A DNA stretch of 64,000 nucleotides from Mixophyes australis. Taxonomy: Eukaryota; Chordata; Amphibia; Anura; Limnodynastidae. Shown one piece after another: positions 35,038 to 46,608 of this stretch. The stretch's first letter is position 1. Every line of letters begins with the position of its first letter. Both the position numbers and the translations under genes were made by a program. The notes below the pieces were generated by a model. The model ran no database searches, was not told where the DNA came from, and worked only from the letters and a program-made list of their open reading frames with translations. Where the stretch lies: positions 376,756,707 through 376,820,706 of the forward strand of contig JAVHZZ010000001.1 in assembly GCA_036250195.1 (NCBI GenBank), in the 5' to 3' direction.

Positions 35038-35414
35038 ATTTCCAGTCAATTTTGACCACTTCACAGGTCACAATATTATTTTCATACACTTTCGGACAAA
35101 GACTGCAGTGAGCTGGCTGGATGCTAAGCGACAGAGCAACCACACAAACACACGGCAGTTCATAGCTCATCTAAGAAACATTGTCACACTGCAGTGGCAG
35201 AAAAGAAAAGTAGTGCAAGATGGAATTGTCTTTGAGCCCTCCCACCCACCCTTGGGTAAGATATTGTAAAGGACAAGTACAGTTTAACAAACCAAGCACT
35301 CAAGCGACAAGGAATGCTACTTTTGTGGCTGAAGAGCTTGGTTTGTTTGGGCCCCCACAAAACAAGCTACCAATAGCTTAGCTGCCGTAAGTCCAAGAGT
35401 GCTGCAAATTAACT
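35038..35414. repeat. hAT copy 2 internal noncoding segment, first copy
   Basis: The part 35170-35413 is similar to 39650-39867, sharing GTGCAAGATGGAATTGTC and GGGCCCCCACAAAACAAGCT. It is part of the hAT backbone, ending where the NSMCE2 retrocopy begins. Confidence 0.65.
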
Positions 35415-36368
35415 CTACATTATTAAACCATGTCTGCTCATGCTGCATCTTTAATCTCCTTCTCCACTCTGGATACCTGCCTTTCATCCCTGAAACACTG
35501 CCAAACTTATGTAGACACGGAAATGGATATACAACTGGAGTGGTTTAGATCTTCTTCAGACAGACTGTGACACAGAACATGTGGACAGCATGGAATCTGT
35601 CATGTTGGAATTCCCTGCATTGAACGGAAATTTAAACCAATATATAGATGCAGTTGAGGTGACCGTCTTTAAGTTAAACGTGACCCACCGGATGAGATCC
35701 CAGATTTAAGAGAGCTTGTACACGAGAGATACACTGCGCTTCAGAAGAATAATACAGAGGAGGCCCTGAGGCAGCATGATAAATATGTCCAGTTTAAAGA
35801 ACAGCTAAGAGACCTGAGAAAACAAATGGGTGTGTCACAGGCCCCTGCAAATGAAGCTTTGGAAGATGAAGATGAGGAAATCGCAAGCACCCAGAGCATT
35901 GTGAATTTCACTTGTCCTATAACACAGTTGGAGGTGTTGAACCCAGTGAAAAACAAAGTATGTGGTCACATGTGCGAGAGAGAAGCAATGGAAAGGATGA
36001 TTGAAAACAAACTTCAAAAGGGTAAATCCGCCAGGTGTCCAAAAATTGGCTGTGATCACTGAGTATATTGAATCTTTTTCCAGACAATGCACTAAAAAGA
36101 GCCACTGACATTCACAGCATAAAGCAAGGTCATCACTGAGCTTCGAATCGACCCCAATCCCCCAACAATTTAAATATAGCTAGGTACCTTTGATGTAAAG
36201 TGCAGATTACAAACACTTTGTGCAATACTGATGAAACAGCAGCAAAGTGAAAGGTTTGAGTAATATATATATACACGTCTATTTAGACATCCATGCTTAC
36301 ATTACTTCTGCAAGCAACGTTGTTCTTTGTTAATAAAAATGTTGTCTTTTATACCGTTAAAAAAAAAC
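35415..36368 (+). pseudogene. NSMCE2: NSMCE2 (SUMO E3 ligase) processed pseudogene
   Basis: NSMCE2 is the SP-RING SUMO ligase subunit of the SMC5/6 DNA-repair complex. From an ATG at 35430 the sequence reads as an intronless copy: LISFSTLDTCLSSLK, then, after shifts, a coiled-coil part ending DKYVQFKEQLRDLRKQMG (about 35780-35828). Next comes the SP-RING, NFTCPITQLEVLNPVKNKVC, then GH (about 35907-35970) and CPKIGCDH (about 36037-36060). After another shift LFPDNALKRATDIHS leads to a stop near 36139. A 3' UTR follows with AATAAA at 36332-36337 and an A-run at 36359-36368. The lack of introns and the poly(A) show a retrocopy. At least three frame disruptions and stops (near 35569 and 35709) kill it. 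In the SP-RING the CGH core is kept. Confidence 0.9.
36332..36368 (+). promoter_or_regulatory. Polyadenylation signal and A-run of the NSMCE2 retrocopy
   Basis: AATAAA at 36332-36337, about 21 bases before a run of about ten A. The L1-like sequence starts immediately after. Confidence 0.8.
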
Positions 36369-39295
36369 CAAAAAAACGGCCAGGCCAGAGGGCCCAAATT
36401 CTTATTAAGTATTTAACTGATGAATTGGGTGCTAGAACATCGAATCCGCAAGATATAGCTAACAAATTTGCGGCCTACTACTCTAAATTGTATAACCTGT
36501 GTGAATGTGATTCCTCTCCCCAACCGACTCCATTCTGATCGAAGAGTTCTTGAGTGAGTTAAAACTACCATCCCTAGACGCTGACTCTTTAATCTCTTTA
36601 AATGCCCCCGCACACAGTGCAAGATTGTGCATGTTATAAAATCCCTTCCCAAAGATAAAGCTCCGGGACCAGATGGATTCATTAACAATTTTTACGCTAC
36701 GTTTCAGACTGAACTCACTCCACTCTTAGAACAGTTATATAATGCAGGCACTCGCCAGGGGAATTTTCCGTCAGAAATGCTAGAATCCCGTATTGTCACT
36801 GTTCCCAAGCCGGGCCAGGACCCAACCCAATGCCAGAATTATAGACCAATTGCCCTTCTCAATACGGATATAAAAATCTACGCCAAACTGATCACTAATA
36901 GGCTTAGTCCCCTTATCACGTCCTTGATTTATCCTGATCAAGTAGGCTTCGTCCTCGGACGACAAGCATCGGACAATGCCCATAGAACTACAAACAAATA
37001 TCACCATGAATTGTTAATTATGTCATTAGACGCGGAAAAGGCCTTTGATAGGCTCCATTGGGGCTATATGGGACAGGTCCTTGCTCAGTTTGGTTTCTGT
37101 GGTGAAATACCTAAATCTATATTAGCTTTATATAGGAGCCCCTCCGCAGCGGTTTATAACAATGGTTTCATGTCAGATAAATTCACACTCTCCAACGGTA
37201 CTAGGCAGGGCTGTCCCCTTTCGCCTCTCATTTTTCTTTTCGCAATTGAACCCCTGGCTGAGCAAATCAGGCAACACTCTCAACTTCCGTGCATCACTTT
37301 AGCTGCAACCACCCACAAATTATGTCTTTATGCGGATGACATTTTGCTATATGTAACTAGTCCGGAGACCTCTCTCCCACTCCTACATGACTTGCTACAA
37401 AAATTTGGAAGAGTTTCTTACTACAAACTGAATACGTCCAAAACAGATGCTCTCCCTATTAATATAGAGGAAGCTAGCCTGGTACGACTGAAGTAGACCT
37501 TTCCATACTCTTGGAAGTCCCTTTCTATGCCCTATCTAGGGATTATGATCACTCCCCTTCTAGACACCCTGATTGAGGCTAATTACACTCCATTATTGAT
37601 ACAACTAAACACTTTAGCAAAATCGTGGCAATATCATGAGGTTTCATGGCTGGGCAGGATAGCCGCATTTAAAATGTCTCTCTTACCCAAAATGATGTAT
37701 CTATTTAGGACTTTGCATTTTAAGCTGCCCAAACTCTATATGGATAAACTATGTAGCCTACTTACCTCCTATGTATGGAAGGGTAAACCACCTAAACTCA
37801 AGCATAGGACTATGTCCCGCCCAAAAAAGACAGGGGATCTTACCTTACCAGATCTGGTAAAATATCAGGATGCAGCCATTTTAGCCCAACTCCGAGATTG
37901 GTCCCTTCCAGTTTCCCACAAACCTTGGGTTGACCTGGATAGAGGCCTTAATGATACATTCCCATTGGCTGATCTTCTTTGGATTCCCAAGGCTTGGAGA
38001 CCCTTTCAGGCTACTCTACCAAGTCTTACGAGTGATGCTATCATAATCTGGGATAAATTTCTAAAGATATCTAATCTCGTCTCCCTTCCTACCTATAATC
38101 TCTCCCTCCTCGCGGTAGCTAAACTCATACCTAATTTAAATCTATCACTGTGGTGTTCAAAGGGCATTACTAATGTCAAAGAGCTTCATTCTGACACAGC
38201 ACTACTACCCTTCTCTGATTTGAGGGAAAAATTCTAAATACCTAACCAGGATTTCTATAAATATATCCAAGTTAGACATTGGTTACACTCATTGCGCACA
38301 CAAGACACTCCCTTACAGCACCCTCCAGCCCTCGTCTTTGCCAGACTCTCAACTGGAATCAACAAAGCGGCTATCTCTTTCTGGTACACTCACCTCAAGA
38401 TAAGCCAGCAGTCAATGAAGGCCCCCTCTCAATTAGCCTGGGAGAGGGATCTTGGACAGGAATTTAAACCGGATCAATGGGACAGTATTTACCAAAGTGC
38501 CCATCGGATGTCGAGGTGTTTGAACCACAGAGAGATGCTCCATAAGCTACTTCACAGACTCTATATGACCCCTGATAGATTGCATAAAATGTGGCCAGCC
38601 CAGACTAGGGCCTGTTGGTGCTAATGTGGGGAAATAGGGGACATCTTCCACGTCTTCTGGAGCTGCCCCATGGCATGTGTTCTCTGGACAGACGTATATG
38701 CCTTGGTAGCTAAGGTCATCCGAACTCCGATCCCTTATACTCTGAAGGTAGCCTTTCTACACTTTTTTCCTCCACAAGTTTTATTGGGGGAACGGTATGT
38801 TATAGATCACATCTTTATAGCTACCCATGCAGTGATAGCCCAAGCGTGGAAATCATCCTCGTTACCCTCTATAGCTAAAATGCTTTCAAAGGTTCAGTTA
38901 AGCTGTAACCTGGAAACTATGGGAGTACCTTACACCTCCTCTGCTTCCTCTCCCCACATCAAATGGTTTGATTGGAATCAATATGTCTCCACAACTTCAG
39001 TCTAGTCAGTTTCTTCGGGGCCCCCTCACAATCCATCACAGTAATATGTAAGTGGCGACTCAGGTTAAATATTCAGCAATCTGTAATTTGTTAAGCTGTT
39101 GGGATTTGTATCTTTTCTTGATGCTATTGAAATATATGGATTTGTACTGCCTCCCTATTTCCTCCCCCTCTTCCCCTCCCCCCCTACATTCCATTTGTTC
39201 TTTAAAGTGTGTACTTTTTCCTTTGCTTTTTTGCATGTACCCTGTAATAAAAAGCTTTAATAAAAACTATTATTGATAAGAAAAATTTTTTAAAA
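36369..39295 (+). pseudogene. L1/Tx1-like LINE ORF2, 5' truncated, broken
   Basis: The sequence enters ORF2 before the reverse transcriptase (YYSKLYNL near 36477-36502). In the 289-codon segment 36627-37496 the polymerase motifs are clear: DKAPGPDGF, QNYRPIALLN, SLDAEKAFDR, GTRQGCPLSPLIF and the catalytic YADDILLY (about 37333). After a stop near 37494 come 37527-38237 (the C-terminal part with LTSYVWKGKPPKLK) and 38292-39005. These end in a cysteine motif, CWC then CG...H...C, around 38612-38670. A 3' UTR and A-rich tail follow (about 39245-39295). The motif set fits the L1 superfamily; Tx1 is a guess from the host. Frameshifts make it inactive. It adjoins the poly(A) of the NSMCE2 copy without a gap. 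Confidence 0.88.
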
Positions 39296-39640
39296 AAATT
39301 AAATAAAAATAATCCTCCACCATTCTTTGGATGTTGACAGTAGGATCAGGTGGAGTTACGGCAGCAGTGTCACAAATGTAGGTAATTTCATTTAAAGTAG
39401 ACTAGACCAGGGGGTAAATGTATCAAGTTTTTCGGCGGGTTTGAAAAACCAATCAGATTCTAGCTATCATTTATTTAGTATATTCTACAAAATGACAGCT
39501 AGAATCTGATTGGTTGCTATAGGCAACATCTCCACTTTTCAAACCCACTGGAAATCTCTCAGCTTGATACATTTACCCCCAGATGTGAAAATGTTGTGCT
39601 GAGTCATCTGCTTCATCAATGGGTGTCTTGGGAAAGCTAA
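39296..39640 (-). pseudogene. Duplicated fragment of hAT transposase (copy 2)
   Basis: Matches 40255-40412 of the same element (AATCCTCCACCAT, then GTTACGGC, then AAATGTTGTGCTG, then TTGGGAAAGCTAA) and, more distantly, about 53746-53890 of the intact transposase. It is interrupted by the MITE at 39411-39579. It shows that part of the element was duplicated before the MITE or LINE insertion. Confidence 0.75.
39411..39579. mobile_element. Harbinger-like foldback MITE, CAG target duplication
   Basis: The left end GGGGTAAATGTATCAAG and its complement at the right end bracket 169 bp, with the interior also self-complementary. CAG flanks it on both sides (39408-39410, 39580-39582). Because it lies in a transposase-derived segment, related copies provide the empty site: the corresponding sequence in the intact hAT element reads CCCAGATG without insertion. 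It is a sister of 8812-8986. Confidence 0.85.
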
Positions 39641-39889
39641 GTATCAGTAGCACACAGTGGTAGCTGAAAGGAAAAGTGGTGCAAGATGGAATTGTCCTTG
39701 GGGCTCACATTCAAACTTATAATGTATCTTAAAAAAGAAATGCACAATTTAATAAACCAAGCACTTCAGAGACAAGGACTCCCACTTTTGCAGCTGAAGT
39801 GCTTGGTTCGTTTGGGCCCCCACAAAACAAGCTAACAATGGCCTAAAGGCACCTAAGCTAACAGTGCTGTTAATGAACCAAGATTTTGT
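39641..39889. repeat. hAT copy 2 internal noncoding segment, second copy
   Basis: Similar to 35170-35413, sharing the GTGCAAGATGGAATTGTC and GGGCCCCCACAAAACAAGCT blocks. Confidence 0.65.
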
Positions 39890-42875
39890 TGTCATTATCC
39901 TCAACCCCATCCTCACCCTCATCAGTGTGTACATCATCCTGCACAATATTAATTAATCTCCGCTAGAATTTACCATTACAGAAGTCTCTGTACTTTGATG
40001 TAATTGCCGGTAAATGCCTTTTTTGTGTAAAATGTAATTTATTTTGATGAACATCGGTTTCTCCACATTTTTAGGAAGTAGCCTCCTCTACCGATCACTG
40101 ACAAGGTTCTCATGTGTGCTAAAAAAAAATTGAATACACACTGTAGGGTGGGCAGCTTAGGTAGTGCAAAGTCAGTTTGTACATGGGTCTCCAAATTGCA
40201 TTTTTTTCCTCCCGGTATGTAAAGGGACTGTCTGTCGTGTCTATTTCAATGCTGTCATTAAAATAATCCTCCACCATCCTTTGGATGTTAAAGTATGATC
40301 AAGTTGAGTTACGGCTGAGGTGTCATTTTTGGTCAATTCTTTTAGACCAGACCAAATGTCAAAATGTTGTGCTGGGTTATCAAAATCATCTCTGGTTCTC
40401 TTGGGAAAGCTAAAAAAAAAATCCTGAGAAACTGAAGGAGGAGACGCCATTGTGCCACGTACCACTTGAGCTGTCAACTTGCTCACTAGGAGCTCTTTGC
40501 ATCTCTTGAGATCTAGGTCAGTTGGAAGCAAGGAAAAGACATAGCTCTTAAACCTAAGATCAAGCATAGTCGCCAAAAAGTAGTGATCTGATTTCAAGAT
40601 TTTGATAACTCTTGGATTCTGGAGAAGCGAATAAAGTACTTGATCTACCAGTCTGACATACTTTACGTAATTGCTTTGTTTCATCTGCACCTTCAGTTTC
40701 TCAAGCTGCTTTTCCAAAAGTCTAATTAAGGGAATGACTTGGCTCAAGCTGGCAATGTGTGAACTCACTTCACAGGTGACTATTTCGAATGGTTTCAGCA
40801 CCTTGCGCAACACGGAAAGTTTTCTCCATTGCGAAGGACTAAAATACATTGCCCCTTATTTCCCACTGTCATGGCTTGTGGCGTAAGCGTGGATGGCTTT
40901 TCGCTGTCCATCCTCAGAAGCATATAAAGGGTGGAATTCCACCTTGATACCGCCTCTTGCTTCAGTTGGTGGCAGGGCAAATTAAATCATTCTTCTAGCT
41001 GCTGCAATCTCCTACATGCTGTCGCAGAATGCCGAAAATGTCCCGAAATTTTACTGGCCACAAACAGCATCTCCTGCAAGTCCCTTTTATATTTCAAAGA
41101 GCTCTGCGCCACCAAGTTGATTGTGTGAGCAAAACAGGGAATGTCATGGAATTTACCCAGCTCTCACAATACTGGTGGTGCTATCAGAAATAACATATGA
41201 TGAAGAGAGTCCAAGTGGGATAAGCCATGTATCAATGACATCCCTTAGTTTTTGTAACACATTGTCAGCTGTATGCCTCTTAGTGAAGCCGGTGATACAC
41301 AGAGTAATCTGCCTGGGAAAAATCTGATGTAGTTGGGTACATGCTGCTGCTGCTCCTGCTTGTGAAGGCGAATAACCAACCCAGTGGACTGCCACAGTCA
41401 TATAGTCTTTAGTTTGCCCACTTCCGTTTGTCCACATATCTGTGGTTAAGTGTACAGTGGGTAGAATGACATTTTGTAGCCCAATAATTACATTTTTGCG
41501 AGCCTTCTGGTAGAGGTGAGGAATAGTTTTTCTAGTAAAATGGTGTTGTGATGGAATTTGGTAACTGAGACACAAGACCTCAATTAATTGTGTAAAACCA
41601 GCTGCAGTAATAGTGGATATTGGACGTAGATCTAATACTAGCATAGTCGCTGTGGAGTCTGTGATCCGCTTTGTGACTGGGTGACAGCTTTCATATTTGC
41701 TTCCTCTTGCAAAGGATTGTTTAACAGACAGTTGTTGTAGACTACTAGTAATCTTCTTCTTGGTCTACTTCTGGGTTGAAGATCCACCTCCAGCATCAGC
41801 AGCAGCAGCATGGAGACTAACGCTAAAGATTTGTTCTGAAGAATCTTGGATAGTGGAGGACTCATCTAGCCTTAGCAACTTGGATGCAGGACTAAATCCG
41901 ATCGCTAGTAACGATATTTATGAGGACGGTGCTGTGGGTGTAGATTGCAGGTGCGGTATCTAGGTGAGAGAAGGGAGCTATCCGATGCAGGACTGCTTGT
42001 TGTTAATTTTTTAGCAAAAGTTTCTGATTTTGCCAAAAGCATCCCATGAACTCTCTTCAAATGAAGGATTTGGGTAAAAATAATTCCACACCTAAGAGGT
42101 GGATTTTTTGGTCTTATGCCCAGGCATGACAATGATCTTCTTCTTTTCACTGGCAAGAACTGCTTCCACTGGGGCAGGACTTACACAACAACATCATCAT
42201 TAGCGACGTTGTCAGCTACACAAATATCCCCCTCATCCTGTTGCAATTCCAAAGTGGCATCCTCAATTTGTGTATCATCAGCTGCGCTTGGGCTGCTCAT
42301 CCACACATCTGCAGAAATGCTGAAAAAGGCCTTCTTTATGAGTACAGTATCAGAAAGGTTAGGCTTACACATAGCACTTGTGGATAGACTCTCCTCAGGG
42401 ATTTGTGTTATTTCTTAATCTGAACATACAGTTTCTTCTAATACCTTGCTGTTTTCTTCCAGCTCAGCTTTTACACTTAAAAGTATTTGGACACCACTTT
42501 TTGAGTCACAATGACAAGGTCTTGCATCATCATGACTGACCTTACAAGTAGATGCCTCAATGAAAGTTGCAGAAATAGCACTCATAGAGAAAGGCGAATG
42601 CCTGATTCTTTCCTTGTCACTGCATGTGTAGAATGGCATGTTGGCAATTATATTTTTTCTGCAGTTAACTTGATTACAGATGTTTTTCTCTTTACCAAGG
42701 TAAAAGGTGTTTCTTTATATTTTTGTTTCCCTGACTTAAAAACACTATGCACTTTGACATAGGCTTTAGCAGATGACATAAAGGGATAACTATCATCATG
42801 ACTGGTGCCAGCAGCTGCTTTATGCTCCTGGTCTTCTGTGGACTGATGTGAATCCCTATTGATGGCACAGAGCAA
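39890..42875 (-). pseudogene. Broken hAT transposase of copy 2
   Basis: The sequence is colinear with the 997-residue transposase at 53385-56378 but has many stops and shifts. On the minus strand, the start (about 42875) has KRKTSVIKLT. A glutamate-rich segment (DATLELQQDEGDICV) lies near 42230, and the catalytic-domain part 41644-41153 reads MLVLDLRPIST, HLTTDMWTNGSGQTKDYMTVAVHWVG and ISDSTTS. The segment 40849-40241 holds the middle region (KVLKPFEIVTCEVS, IRLLEKQLEKL, ATMLDLRFKSYV). The carboxyl tail is near 39910. The BED zinc finger is disrupted near 42050-42110. It cannot make a functional transposase. Confidence 0.85.
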
Positions 42876-43150
42876 TGTGACTTAAGACTTTTAAGAACAC
42901 TGCCAGCCCTATTCTTTCTGTTTCAGCACTGAACACTGCCCCCTCTCCTGATTCTGGGTGAGCTATGGCACAGTACAATGTGACTGGAGACTTAAGAACA
43001 CTGTCAACCCTATTATTTCTGTTTCAGCACTGAACACTGCCAGCTCTACTGTTTCTGGGTGAGCTATGGCACAGTATAATGTCACTGGAGACTTTTAAGA
43101 ATACTGCCAGCCCTAACCTTTCTCTTTCATTAATAACGTTGCCCAACTGC
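42876..43150. repeat. ~110-bp tandem repeat, upstream of copy 2 transposase
   Basis: Nearly three copies of a unit with TTTCAGCACTGAACACTGCC and GAGCTATGGCACAGTA. It occupies the same place, between transposase start and TATA region, as the unrelated 100-bp array of the intact element. Confidence 0.75.
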
Positions 43151-43372
43151 ACTGGAGACTGCCAAGAACCCTGTTACCCCTTCTACTTCTCTCTGTGAAA
43201 TGGCGCTGGATCGCTCTGGAGGGCGGTATTTATAGAATCCAAAACTCACAAGATCCGACAAAGCAACGATTATGTTTTACCTCGTTTTCAGTTCTGAGGG
43301 CGCGAAAGTACCGAGCCAGCTCGGCACGATACTCGGATCTGCGTTTTTCGCGTGAGCATCTCTAATCAAGAT

Positions 43373-43497
43373 ACACCATATACATAAAAACAAGATTTTA
43401 CTGACAAGATAAAGTGAAGTCCCAATACACATTAAGGTGTAAGTAGTACAGAGTCAACAAAAGTATGTGCAACTATACCAATGCATTCTAGTGCACA
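43373..43497. other. Short unassigned spacer
   Basis: Between the hAT copy and the next MITE; nothing recognised. Confidence 0.4.
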
Positions 43498-43643
43498 AAG
43501 TGGTCGAAGTGGGGGTGTATACAGTGGTATGCCATACCGCCACTTCTCGTATTGCCTTGATTGTAGAACCATCAAATTCCATTCACTCACATTCCCGTTA
43601 CATTTTCCATACTGCCCCTTCTAAATTTCCACTTCGATCACTG
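43498..43643. mobile_element. Small hAT-like MITE, copy B (146 bp)
   Basis: Flanked by AGTGCACA at 43490-43497 and 43644-43651, a perfect 8-bp duplication. The ends (A)AGTGGTCGAAG and the complement of CTTCGATCACTG are inverted repeats. The interior is the reverse orientation of copy A at 26684-26828. Confidence 0.85.
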
Positions 43644-43869
43644 AGTGCACAACAGGAATAAAGGAAGCTCTGATTGTGCCATTATTTTTGTGACTTATAT
43701 CACAAAATAAACAGCTGAAGCTCTGTTTGCTTAATATGTTTTACTACCCCTTTATATCATTGCATCATTACATGGCTCCAACTTCCACGATGGGGCGTTC
43801 GTATACAATACATGCATTCTACCAGTAATTAAACAATATGACTTTTTTTCTAGGCTGAAAAACATACAT

Positions 43870-44345
43870 AGGAAAAATGTGGTAAGATGTTGCAACAAGG
43901 TACAGACAGCAGCCTCTGCAAATCTGCTATTGTTGGTCCAGGTCTATATGGCCTTTTCACAAATCAGGGCCATGAAGCTATTAAAGATAGCTGCGGAAAG
44001 GGGTATCTTAAAAGCCAGACCTTCATGAGTTATTAGAACTGATGGATGGAATAAGCCTGAGGAAAATTAAGAGCTGAGGTTTGTATGCATAGCTAGTTTG
44101 GACCTCACTAAGGGTTAACAATAAGAGGTAAGGTTTAAGTACACCCAATGTTGGTGTCATGAGGGGAAGGCTTAAGGGAAAGGCTATAAAGTTCTGTGGA
44201 GGAGTGATCTTGCTTTCTTTGCTGATCTGCTTACAGTGTTCTCCCCCCTTATATAGTGTGTTTCAGAGTTAAATAAACAACTGTCTACTTTGCCAACAAG
44301 TTCGATGTGGTGTCTTTTATTTATATGATACTGTTAAGGATTAGA
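43870..44345 (+). mobile_element. Possible solo LTR (endogenous-retrovirus-like)
   Basis: The stretch has LTR-like order: a promoter-like CTATAAAG (about 44185), AATAAA at about 44271, then GCCAACAAG and TGGTGTCTTTTATT as in R-U5 regions of retroviral LTRs. TG...CA boundaries and a target duplication were not established, and no viral genes adjoin. It could be another retrotransposon LTR or not an LTR at all. Confidence 0.4.
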
Positions 44346-45557
44346 ATAAGGGGTTATAGTTGTAGTATTTATATGAAGATTGTTTTGCGCTCCTATACGG
44401 ACAATTAGATAAAGAGGTATGTCTGCGCAATATGCATTTTATTCTAAAGATCCGTGCGACTGGGAATCCAATGTAAATTATGGGATGCAATTTAGATTTA
44501 CTATTTAAGTGTATCTTGCATCCAACTCTACATCAAGCCCTCAATGCAGAATGACAAGCAAAAGCAGAACATAAAGAATGTATAACAAGAAAGTTGCACC
44601 TCTCTGAAACAGTCTGTTCCACTGAGAAATTCAGTTTGTGTTAATTTTTTCATAGATTTAAATAATCTTTAATGCAAATTCATTCCTTTCTCTTTAACTC
44701 ATTTCACATCTTGACTCCAGTTATGAAGCTATATATTAACAAATGTAAACTTTGTTCTCTCTTATGATTTATGTCCACTAAGTGCGACAAATTAGATAGT
44801 GCTGTAAACTAACCAAGTGCAGTTACCACAACATATATGTGCAGCATAACCTCCAAACCCAAAGTGTAAATTCCTGAAGATGTAAATTCTGTTACTTTCA
44901 TATATTATTATTTTTAAACAATTTAAGGCCACACGTATCCCACACCTGTGGAAATATACTGATTTGATGTTGTTCACTTCAGATGCTTCTGAAACAGTGC
45001 TTTTACTGAATTTGTTTTATAAGAAGGTATATTTTTTTTAAAAAAAATAAACTTTGGTTTATGAGGCATATTGTCAGAGTGGATTACATAGTCAGTAGGC
45101 TCCAATACTTCCTAATTATTGTCTCCACTGGCTTGTGCTGTTTGGTATATTGGGCAATAAAAAGGTCGTCCCATCCCTTGCAGAATATGTGAGTAAAATG
45201 GACTCCCATGAATTTAGCACATTTTTATGAAAATTCATTTTGATTGTATTTGATTGTATTTTTTGCAGCACTAGAAGTGCCACTATCTATACTAATTTAT
45301 ATTTGTTGATAATTTCTGTTAAGTTCCCATCTGACCCTCTCAATTTATTACTTGGGTTGTTTCACTCATCTTTCTCCAGAAAAGTAGTTTGCTGCCCCAA
45401 TTTGGGGGTGAAGTGCTACTTTGAGGGTACTGAAAATATGTCACCCACCAGGGCACTAAATTGTAGAAAAAAAGGCAGTTTATGAAAAACAGTTCTAATT
45501 AGGTGTAATTAGAAAAGAATGTGCAAGAAATGCCGATGAGGTGATCACTTTACCCAT
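44346..45557. other. Intergenic, no gene recognised
   Basis: AT-rich DNA with short open frames and no recognisable motif. Confidence 0.5.
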
Positions 45558-45624
45558 TAAGGGCCTGATTCAGAGAGGAACACAAGTGTAACCGTAACTT
45601 GCGATTGAAAAAGTTACATTCAAG

Positions 45625-46608
45625 CAAAGACGGATTTAGACCTCATGGGGCCCTAGGCAACATATTGGTTGGGGGCCCCCCTCCCTGAAACAATCCATAG
45701 CACTATGTTTTTTTAGCATCCTTATACCCCTATAGCTGAGTAGAAGAAAAGCCCCAAATAATATTACCACACCTCCATTGACAGTGCGCCGTCAAAGGAA
45801 GTGTGGTCATATAATTTGGGGCATGGCTTGCATCGTTGGGGACATACCCAGCAGCAACAACCAACGTACCTAGTAACAACCCAGCAGTTGGCACTTTTGT
45901 CCCTCCATCATCACACTGTGCCCCTTCATTGTTATTTTTGTCCCTTCACAATATCACATCCAGCGCTAATAGACAGTGAAATAATTGAGTACAATATGTA
46001 TATGACAAACCTATTAGGCTTTACTCATTATAAAATCCCACTACAGGAAAACAAATGTGGATGCCAAGATACAAATGAATAATCACTATCAGAATAAACA
46101 ATAAACACAAAGGTACACAATATGGGTTGGCACAAAATATATGGAAATTGGAAAAAAAAAAAAAAACAACAACAACAATAGAAAAAATAGAACTGTCCTG
46201 AACCACTGAAAAAATTGGCTGGTCCTAAATGTTTATATCCAGGGGCACGGTAAAACGTTACAAAATAGCAAGATGAGAGGACGTTAAACGTCCAGCGTAC
46301 TTTCGTTGTTGCTGAGCCCAAATGTCAAATCATCATGTTGGATGTCACAGAGGAAGGGTGGCTGATCCTTTGCGTGTGCTGCAAAGCGAAAATTCTGCTT
46401 TCCAACAGGAAACCGCGTGCGTTTCACAGTGGAATGCACGCTACTCCCTGTTTCCTGTTAGCGAATAATGTCCTAACCGGTCTCGTCACTTCTGTGACTT
46501 TTTCAACATTTTTTTTCTTTGCTGGTGCCCCCACCACCCACCGGGCCCCCTGGGGACCACTGGGCCCTAGGCAAATGCCTAGGTTGCGTAGTGGTAAATC
46601 TAGCACTG
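45625..46608. mobile_element. Nonautonomous hAT element (984 bp), 8-bp target duplication
   Basis: Flanked by CATTCAAG at 45617-45624 and 46609-46616. The ends CAAAGACGGATTTAGACC and the complement of GGTAAATCTAGCACTG are imperfect inverted repeats, and GGGCCCTAGGCAA lies inside both ends. The GATTTA and CCTAGGC words recall the Tip100/Zaphod branch of hAT, which is an inference. Nested in the Harbinger-type MITE. Confidence 0.85.

Larger units (their letters stand above)
32714..43364. mobile_element. Old hAT element, copy 2, with nested insertions
   Basis: Bounded by TAGAGATG and CATCTCTA, with a perfect 8-bp target duplication ATCAAGAT at 32706-32713 and 43365-43372. The left end has the same GTTTTGGTTTTGG-rich subterminal region and CAAAACCGCC block as the intact element at 52088-58753. 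The right end shares the TATA-like region and the GTACCGAGC...GCTCGG palindrome. Inside are a nonautonomous hAT insert (32928-35029), an NSMCE2 retrocopy joined to an L1 fragment (35415-39295), a MITE (39411-39579) and a broken transposase. Part of the element (about 35170-35413 and 39296-39636) is duplicated relative to 39640-40412. Confidence 0.88.

Noticed and set aside
35430..36062. A functional NSMCE2 gene
   Set aside because: No introns, poly(A) in the DNA, several frame disruptions and stops, and position inside a transposon show a processed pseudogene.
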